This document shows positions 1 through 5,762 of a DNA stretch of 37,768 nt, one piece after another (positions within the stretch are counted from its first letter, which is position 1; every line of letters starts with the position of its first letter). The position numbers were made by a program, and so were the translations under genes. The notes under the pieces are model-generated. The model was given only the letters and a program-made list of their open reading frames with translations. It was not told the origin of the DNA and did no database searches. Origin of the DNA: UBA4421 sp002470275 (GTDB lineage Bacteria > Pseudomonadota > Gammaproteobacteria > Pseudomonadales > Azotimanducaceae); NCBI GenBank assembly GCA_913052345.1, contig CAJXDR010000023.1:1-37768 (forward strand), read 5' to 3'.

Positions 1-185
1 AGCGCGTCGGTGGCGGTGGCGTAGGCAAAGCCATAGCCCAGGCTTGCCCAGTCCTCGGCTTTGACGTGGGGGATGCCGTAGCTGGTCCAGCGTATCTCTG
101 CATCATAGGTCGATAAAGATGGGGCCTCGCCGCAGCCGGTGAGCCAAACCGCTAGGACCAGGGCGGCCGCGCGTCGGTACATCAT
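1..185 (-). CDS. Penicillin acylase family lipoprotein, N-terminal part (cut by window edge)
   Basis: The leftward reading frame from ATG at 185 gives 61 residues before the window ends. It begins with a lipoprotein signal: two Arg after the start, a hydrophobic stretch and the lipobox LTGC (Cys18), so the mature protein is probably lipid-anchored. Residues 29-61 carry the N-terminal signature of penicillin/acyl-homoserine-lactone acylases: an IRWTSYGIPHVKA segment, then a Gly-rich LGYGFAYATATDA segment. This family of N-terminal nucleophile hydrolases cleaves amide bonds; the substrate cannot be guessed. A GAGAGGGG ribosome-binding site precedes the ATG. The catalytic Ser and the rest of the protein lie outside the window. 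Confidence 0.8.
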   Translation of the reverse strand, partial: MMYRRAAALVLAVWLTGCGEAPSLSTYDAEIRWTSYGIPHVKAEDWASLGYGFAYATATDA

Positions 186-543
186 TTTCCCCTCTCCCGT
201 GGGTGCATAGGGGCATTAGCTTAGCCCAAGGCCGACGGGACGACACCCGACCAGTTCACACGACTGTTAGGGATAAGGGGGCTTGTTGACCCTTAGTGTT
301 GATATCTGTGACAGAGCGATGGTGTGTCTCGGTTTTTCGACCGGAATTGGAGGATCGCAGCGCAGAATTTTGCTGTGTTTGTGGACCTTCTGTCTGGAAA
401 TAGATACCTTTAACCCCGTGCGGCTTGCATCTCTCTAATAACTCCAAAGGGGAGGAGGGAGCGCGCAATTCGGACCAAGGACTTAAGAATCGTGGTGCCC
501 CGCACCGCAAGTTTTTCAAAACGCAGGATGAAAGGGAGACACA
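186..543. other. Intergenic region upstream of the tad operon
   Basis: These 358 bases separate the divergent acylase gene from flp and must hold the promoters of both. I find no convincing sigma-70 or sigma-54 consensus. The recognisable elements are a terminator-like hairpin at 492-516 (listed separately) and the AAAGGGAG ribosome-binding site of flp at about 531-538. A leftward open frame at 519-256 has no family features and is not called. Confidence 0.5.
492..516 (+). terminator. Terminator-like hairpin in the tad operon leader (possible attenuator)
   Basis: GGTGC (494-498) and GCACC (502-506) form a 5-bp GC-rich stem around a CCC loop. One G.T wobble and one G-C pair (492/508) extend it to 7 bp. 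Five T follow at 512-516, three bases after the stem. The element points rightward towards flp, yet no rightward gene precedes it in the window, so it could be a leader attenuator. The T-tract is short and displaced, so the call is tentative. Confidence 0.35.
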
Positions 544-807
544 ATGAACGCATTTCGTAATCGCGCCCGTCAGTCAGGACAGGGTATGACCGAGTACATC
601 ATCATCGTAGCACTTGTGGCCGTCGCGGCGATCACTGTCTACAACATCTTCGGTGACACCGTTAGGGGTCAGGTCGGGGATTTGGCCGCTGAGCTGGGTG
701 GTGGAACCTCAACTAATATGGGTAATACCGCAGGAAACGAAGCTCAGAGCGAAGCTGCGAGCGCGGACTATACGCTGGGAGACTTCGGCCAGACCGAGGG
801 TCAGTAA
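544..807 (+). CDS. flp: Flp-type major pilin (class III prepilin)
   Basis: This 87-residue protein has the class III prepilin leader of Flp pilins: a short basic leader, then the cleavage site G12/Q13 with the QSGQGMTEY context (Glu at +5, Tyr at +6). A hydrophobic helix at about 19-38 follows. After processing it should polymerise into the Flp/Tad pilus filament. The C-terminal 45 residues are acidic and rich in small residues, making it longer than many Flp pilins. It is the first gene of the tad operon, with AAAGGGAG before the ATG. No prepilin peptidase gene lies nearby, so TadV/CpaA or another peptidase must be encoded elsewhere. Confidence 0.88.
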   Translation: MNAFRNRARQSGQGMTEYIIIVALVAVAAITVYNIFGDTVRGQVGDLAAELGGGTSTNMGNTAGNEAQSEAASADYTLGDFGQTEGQ

Positions 808-839
808 ACGATAGCCTCAGCGCCTGTTGAGGAAGGCCA

Positions 840-3029
840 GTGAGTTGTGATGCCGCAGAACCTCATTCTGCGGGTACGAACCTGTCTGGAAAAAAGCAGT
901 CAGGCCAAGCCATCGTGCTTGGCCTGGTGCTACTGGCCGCCTGCGTCATGCTGCTGCTGTCCTTGTTCAACCAAGGGCAGCTCGTTCGACACCGTGTCGC
1001 GCTAGAAAACGCAGCAGACGCCACCGCCTACACCCAAGCCAAGCTGGCGGCGCGCAACCTCAACTTTATTGCCTACACCAACCGCGCCATGGTGGCCAAT
1101 GAGGTCTCCATTGGGCAGATCAACGCCCTGATGTCCTGGGGTAAGCACTACCGAGACATCAACAAGTTCACCAAGTACTACTTGTACCAGACGCCCATTG
1201 CGCCGCCGTCACCGGTGACCTTTGCGAACGTGCTGGATGTGGTGACGATTCCCTACGTTATCGCCGGGACCGGCGCTTACGAAGGGGCGTCCAAGGTGGC
1301 GCTGTTCTGGCCGACGGTGGTTTCTAATTTTAATTTAGTGCTGGGTGCCTTTCAGGGTTTCTTCGCCCTCAGCTCGGCTTTCGCACAATATGAAGCCCAC
1401 AGTGAAATTCTCGACGGCAATCAGATCGACTCGGGTGGCGGGGGTGACCCGAAAATCTACTTCCCCTACATGAGCCTCTTTTTTATGGCGCAGAATGCGC
1501 TGTTGACCTACAGCGGCGAGAGCTTCGACATCGACGGTATCGATGACACCGTAGAAGCGATTAAGGCTCAACAGGAAGAGGGGGGCGAGGTCGATGCGAC
1601 CACCCAATTGGGCGTCAACGCCTATGACTTAGTGAGAGACTATTACCCCGGTGAGAACATGGTGAGTCTCAACTCACCCCGCGCCCCGGATCGCAGCGCA
1701 GAAGACAGCGTGGAGGCGTATCAGTACTACGCGGCCATCGTGAATCGCAACAGGGATGCCTTTACCGAGGACCGACATTGGCGTCTATGGGCTGAAATCC
1801 CGGATATTTTTCCAGAAATCACCCTGAACTTCGGCATTGTGGCGATGACCATCGACCTGGACCTACAGATAGGTTTTGGCCTGCGCAACGACGGCGGGTC
1901 TTCCTATGTCGCCAATGGCGGCCTTGAAAACGACGGAGACATTGCCGACCTGGGTTGGGCCGCTATCGACGTCACCTCCTTCGGTTTTGAATTCACCGTA
2001 GGCCTGTTCGTCAAAATTAAGTTCTGCCTGCCGATTATCGGCTGCAAGTCTAAGGTGATTTTAGATTTTTCCCGGACCTTTCCCATCGGTTTCCCCTTGG
2101 CCGGTGCCACCCATCAGCTCTTCTCCGAATTAAATGATGCCAAAAAAATCCTCACGGACTGGGACCAAATTGGAACCGAAGACGGGGACTGGGGCGGTGA
2201 TCCGGACGATGATGTAAACGATGGCGCCTTTGACGCCTTCCACCTGCAGACGCTCTACTTCGGGCAAACGGTCTTGCCGCCGATCTATGGGGGCAACACC
2301 AACGTAACGGCCAGCTATGGCAACCCACCGGGCTTTCTATCCCTGGCGGAAAGCCGGCGCGCGTCCCGCAAAAGCTACGAGTACACGGTAGCCTTGGCGA
2401 TAAAGCTGGAGGACATCGAAACCTCGGATAACGAGGGAACGTTCAATATCGGCAACTCGGATAGCACATCCTCGGAAGATTGGGTGGAGGGCAATAAGGC
2501 CGCCATCGACTATACCCGTTTCGACTTGGATACCTGTGCAAGGGCGGAAGAGGGTAGCGTAGAGGGCATCTACCAACAGTTCGTCTGGGGGGCAAAGCGT
2601 CCGATGACGACCATCAGCTCTGCCGAGGCATATTTTGCAAACCCCATGCAGCGCTATGACGATGGTTCCTACGAGCCTGCGAATTTATTTAGCCCCTTTT
2701 GGGATGCACGCCTGATGGAGCCGACGGTGGTGCCCGTGGCCATCGCGACGGGGATGATGCCCTATGACGAACTCTTCGGTGAGGATGTGCCTGATGATGC
2801 CATTGGCGTGACGAAGTGGTTGCTCAACAAGATGGCGGACAAATTTATCGACGAACAGGTGGACTTTGCCAAGAGCCAGGTGGATGACCCCTACCGAACG
2901 CTGGTGTCCGGGCCCTTGGACCAGGTGGGGGATAAGGTAAAGAACGTCAGTGGGTCGGTCATTGACGAACTCGGTGATGGTCTAACGGACTTTGCCGGGT
3001 CGGTTTCTCGAGATAATTGTGCCGGGTAG
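840..3029 (+). CDS. tadG: TadG-like pilus assembly protein, large
   Basis: This 729-residue protein has a GTG start with AGGAAGG upstream; it follows flp by 32 bases. After a hydrophilic leader comes a class III-like site (KQSG/QAIVLG, cut after Gly22) and a hydrophobic segment at about 26-42. The next block (ENAADATAYTQAKLAARNL, about residues 57-75) is typical of TadG-like proteins. The +5 position is Leu, not Glu, as is common in this group. The remaining ~650 residues are predicted periplasmic and rich in Asp, Gly and aromatic residues, with a cysteine pair in CLPIIGC (about residue 395). I cannot assign a domain there. TadG proteins are minor, pseudopilin-like parts of Tad systems; this one is longer than usual. 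Confidence 0.75.
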   Translation: MSCDAAEPHSAGTNLSGKKQSGQAIVLGLVLLAACVMLLLSLFNQGQLVRHRVALENAADATAYTQAKLAARNLNFIAYTNRAMVANEVSIGQINALMSWGKHYRDINKFTKYYLYQTPIAPPSPVTFANVLDVVTIPYVIAGTGAYEGASKVALFWPTVVSNFNLVLGAFQGFFALSSAFAQYEAHSEILDGNQIDSGGGGDPKIYFPYMSLFFMAQNALLTYSGESFDIDGIDDTVEAIKAQQEEGGEVDATTQLGVNAYDLVRDYYPGENMVSLNSPRAPDRSAEDSVEAYQYYAAIVNRNRDAFTEDRHWRLWAEIPDIFPEITLNFGIVAMTIDLDLQIGFGLRNDGGSSYVANGGLENDGDIADLGWAAIDVTSFGFEFTVGLFVKIKFCLPIIGCKSKVILDFSRTFPIGFPLAGATHQLFSELNDAKKILTDWDQIGTEDGDWGGDPDDDVNDGAFDAFHLQTLYFGQTVLPPIYGGNTNVTASYGNPPGFLSLAESRRASRKSYEYTVALAIKLEDIETSDNEGTFNIGNSDSTSSEDWVEGNKAAIDYTRFDLDTCARAEEGSVEGIYQQFVWGAKRPMTTISSAEAYFANPMQRYDDGSYEPANLFSPFWDARLMEPTVVPVAIATGMMPYDELFGEDVPDDAIGVTKWLLNKMADKFIDEQVDFAKSQVDDPYRTLVSGPLDQVGDKVKNVSGSVIDELGDGLTDFAGSVSRDNCAG

Positions 3030-4050
3030 TCGTATTAGCCCCAAGCGAGTGACCCTGGGTGGTCGTCAGCGGACGCGCCAGGGCGGCCAGGCGATGGCCG
3101 AGTTTCTGGTGAGCGTTGCCTTCGTTTTTATGCCGCTCTTTGTCTTTGTGCCCCTGCTGGGCAAGGTCATCGACATCCAGCACCACAATCAAATGGCCGC
3201 TCGTTATGCGGCCTGGGAGCGTACGGTCTGGTTCGACAATTTGGATGGTGAGAATCGTGACGATTTCAGAACCAGCGGGAGCGAGTGGGAGAGCGTTGCG
3301 CTGCGCAGCCAGCAAGATGTGGCGAACACGATGAAGAATCGTTTTTTCCGTAACGTGTCTGGCGGTGAGCTGAGCCCCATCCTCGATCTCGATACGTCGC
3401 TGGGTGACGGCGAGGGCAGTGAAGTGTGGCGCTACGTACAAAGCAAGGGGGCCATGTACGACGATACCCAGCTGTTGTCCTATCAAGAACAGGACACCCC
3501 TGGCTACGCTTACGGGGCCACGCAGCTTTTCGCCGACGGCATCCAAACGGTAAAGGAACCGATTAACTTCTTGCTGGGCGCTATTGGAAACGACAATGAG
3601 GACCTCTTCGCCTTTCCGCTGTTCAGCTCCCCCAAGGGTTATTTCACCCCCATGGTGCGGACTCAGCTAGATGTCGGCAACGCGCATGGCGGCGGGTCCT
3701 CTGTCTGGGATCGCGAGAATGGACAGTTCTCGGAAGGCATTGAAAGCGCTATTTTCTTAAACTGGGATGGCGTGCTGGAGAGCAACGCGGCGATCCTGGC
3801 GGACGGGTGGGGGGCGCAAAGCGTGGCGCACTATCAGGACCGCGCTGACGACTATGTGCCTTCGGATGTCTTTGATAACGCTTTCTTTGATGCGGTGATC
3901 ACGATCATGTCCGTGCTTGAGGGTGGCCCGGAAAACAGCGCCATCAACAAACTAGGGTTCGGCGATGTGAGCGTGGAGCCCATGCCCATGAAGGATGGTG
4001 AACCCGCCGGCGTGGACTGTCCATCCGGCATCTGTAACTTTGAGGAGTAG
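3019..4050 (+). CDS. tadE: TadE-like pseudopilin
   Basis: About 343 residues from GTG at 3019. That start overlaps the end of the TadG-like gene by 11 bases (GTGCCGGGTAG). A TTG at 2992 and a GTG at 3049 are alternatives; the last would give a shorter leader. The class III prepilin site is RQGG/QAMAEF with Glu at +5, followed by a hydrophobic helix (VSVAFVFMPLFVFVPLLG). TadE-family pseudopilins are processed like Flp and act at the inner membrane or pilus tip. The protein is much larger than classical TadE (about 200 residues). The rest is hydrophilic with no recognised domain and ends in a short Cys pair (DCPSGIC). Confidence 0.72.
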   Translation: MPGSRISPKRVTLGGRQRTRQGGQAMAEFLVSVAFVFMPLFVFVPLLGKVIDIQHHNQMAARYAAWERTVWFDNLDGENRDDFRTSGSEWESVALRSQQDVANTMKNRFFRNVSGGELSPILDLDTSLGDGEGSEVWRYVQSKGAMYDDTQLLSYQEQDTPGYAYGATQLFADGIQTVKEPINFLLGAIGNDNEDLFAFPLFSSPKGYFTPMVRTQLDVGNAHGGGSSVWDRENGQFSEGIESAIFLNWDGVLESNAAILADGWGAQSVAHYQDRADDYVPSDVFDNAFFDAVITIMSVLEGGPENSAINKLGFGDVSVEPMPMKDGEPAGVDCPSGICNFEE

Positions 4051-4056
4051 GGGGTA

Positions 4057-4713
4057 ATGATGAAGTGCGCCTTACCCCTACTGCTGCTTATTTTCGGCAC
4101 GTCGTCCTGGGCCTGTTCCTTTGATGATTTCCCGATTTATTCGGCCATGAAGGTTTTCCCTATCATGTCCAATACGCTGCACAACAATCAGCCACTGAAC
4201 GTAAAAGGTTTTCGCGCGTCAGTGAGCCGGTCAGCCATCGAGCGCTTTTATAGACGCACGTGGGACGACGAGGTCGTGACCAGTAGGGTCGATCCCTGGG
4301 ACCAGCTTTCCACGCTTCAGGACGACTGTCTGATGACCGTCCAGCTGGCCGAGGGGGACGGCGTTACGGAGGGCAGGCTGGTGTTGTCTAATCTCGCTGT
4401 GCGGCCAAATGAACAGCCCCTGGGTCAAGGCGTTTTGCTGCCCGATGACGCCGTGGTCGCCACGGATACAGTGATGACCGATGGTCCAAAAAAGGGCCGC
4501 GTGACGCTGCTGGCCAGCGCTAAGTCACCCGAGCGATTGAGCCGTTTCTACCGGTCTCAAATGATGCGGCGCGGTTGGCTGCTGGAGCAGAACTTCACCG
4601 AAGGGGATGCCCGCGTGCTGGTTTTTCGCGATGGGCCGGCGCTCACTAACGTGCTGATTATGCCGGCGCCCACGGTGACGCAGGTACTCATCAACTCTGA
4701 GGAACCACGATGA
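4057..4713 (+). CDS. Periplasmic tad-locus protein with two similar halves
   Basis: This 218-residue protein starts with a clear signal peptide (MMKCALPLLLLIFGTSSWAC, cleavage near Ala19), so it is exported. I do not recognise a named family. Two segments look alike: residues about 50-65 (ASVSRSAIERFYRRTW) and about 148-168 (LASAKSPERLSRFYRSQMMR). Each reads as an Ala/Ser strand, a helix with a conserved FYR and then a Trp. This suggests a duplicated alpha/beta domain. It lies between the TadE-like and pilin-like genes and overlaps the latter by four bases (ATGA), so translational coupling and a role in pilus assembly are likely by context only. Confidence 0.6.
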   Translation: MMKCALPLLLLIFGTSSWACSFDDFPIYSAMKVFPIMSNTLHNNQPLNVKGFRASVSRSAIERFYRRTWDDEVVTSRVDPWDQLSTLQDDCLMTVQLAEGDGVTEGRLVLSNLAVRPNEQPLGQGVLLPDDAVVATDTVMTDGPKKGRVTLLASAKSPERLSRFYRSQMMRRGWLLEQNFTEGDARVLVFRDGPALTNVLIMPAPTVTQVLINSEEPR

Positions 4714-5702
4714 GAAGGCAGTCGGGGCAGGCCATGTCCGAGTACCTGATCGTCACCATGGCTCTGGTGATTGGCATTCCCACGGCGTACAAGGCGGGCG
4801 AATTGGTCGGCTTACTGTCTCCCCAGGAGGAGGCCTGTGCGGGCTACGACAACTGCATCACCAAGCTGTTGAGCGTAGTGCATGATCAGTATCAGGGCTA
4901 CGGCAACGCCATGACCGCCGTCCATCGCTATCCGATCACATCGGCCAGCGTGAGCGGCGATTCGACGGACGACGCAGCCGACGGTGGCGAAGACGGCTCG
5001 AGTGGCAGCGTTGATGGCATCGTCGATCCGGTTGAAGGCGTTTCCCAGCAGCAGGTGGTTACGGGCTCGGATGGACAGGTGTATGGCTTCGCTCAAGCCG
5101 ACGGCTCGGTTTTTGATGTGGACGGCAACCTGATTGGATATTACGCCGACGATGTATTTACGCCCATTGGCGGCGAATCCGTGCCGGCGAGCGCGGCCTA
5201 CGGAATAGTGGATGAAGACGGTAATTTGCTCGATCCAATGGCGCTAGTCGACTGCGAGACGGGTGACGCGGCTAAGTTTGTGTACCAGAGCACGGTGACC
5301 GGTGAAAACTACGACACCGCGAGTCTTTCGCCGCTGGACAGTGAGGACACCGTCGGGCTCTGCGGTCCGGAAGCCACGTATCAGATGCGTGATACCGAGG
5401 GCAACATAGATGAAGGCGGTGTGATCCATGGGGCGACCTACTATGCGTCCTTCCTGGGCGATCCCGTCGCCACGGGCGATGTTGTGCTCGTCGCCATCGC
5501 CGTTGATCAAGACGATGAGGACTATCCCGAACAGTTCTGGGGCGAGGTGGTGAGCGAGTGTGGTGTGATCGTGACGGGATGGAACGCGGATGAAACCAAG
5601 ACCGCTGCGCAGAACTATCTCTCGTTCAAGGATCAAGGCGCGGTGTTGGGTACCTACGCCGGGGACCAAGGTTGCCCTGCTGAAACGATTATTTCTAACT
5701 AA
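4710..5702 (+). CDS. Large pilin-like protein with DG-repeat segment
   Basis: This 330-residue protein begins at the ATGA overlap with the preceding gene. Its six-residue leader ends in RRQSG/QAMSEY, a class III prepilin site with Glu at +5, followed by a hydrophobic helix (LIVTMALVIGIPTA). Mature residues to about 80 could pack as a pilin helix. Residues about 80-110 are an Asp/Gly/Ser-rich linker. Residues about 112-175 contain repeat-like units (GSDGQVYGFAQADGSVFD, then VDGNLIG and DEDGNLLD) with the same spacing as the repeats of the downstream CpaB. The C-terminal ~150 residues contain several Cys and no known domain. It may be a minor, perhaps tip-located, pilin or adhesin; that role is inference. 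Confidence 0.65.
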   Translation: MRRQSGQAMSEYLIVTMALVIGIPTAYKAGELVGLLSPQEEACAGYDNCITKLLSVVHDQYQGYGNAMTAVHRYPITSASVSGDSTDDAADGGEDGSSGSVDGIVDPVEGVSQQQVVTGSDGQVYGFAQADGSVFDVDGNLIGYYADDVFTPIGGESVPASAAYGIVDEDGNLLDPMALVDCETGDAAKFVYQSTVTGENYDTASLSPLDSEDTVGLCGPEATYQMRDTEGNIDEGGVIHGATYYASFLGDPVATGDVVLVAIAVDQDDEDYPEQFWGEVVSECGVIVTGWNADETKTAAQNYLSFKDQGAVLGTYAGDQGCPAETIISN

Positions 5703-5715
5703 AAACAAGAGAATC

Positions 5716-5737
5716 GGCATAAGATGCCTGCGGGCAT
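5716..5737 (+). promoter_or_regulatory. Mutually exclusive hairpins before cpaB
   Basis: Three short segments lie in a row: GGCAT (5716-5720), ATGCC (5724-5728) and GGCAT (5733-5737). The middle one can pair perfectly with either outer one, so two 5-bp hairpins compete. An A-rich stretch and the GGAG ribosome-binding site of cpaB follow. Each stem is short and may be chance, but the arrangement resembles a switch between two leader folds within the operon. Confidence 0.3.
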
Positions 5738-5762
5738 AAAACAATAAAAACGGAGAGCGAAG

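Noticed and set aside
2959..3546. 195-codon leftward open frame opposite the TadG/TadE junction
   Set aside because: Overlaps two genes with clear prepilin motifs; no support of its own.
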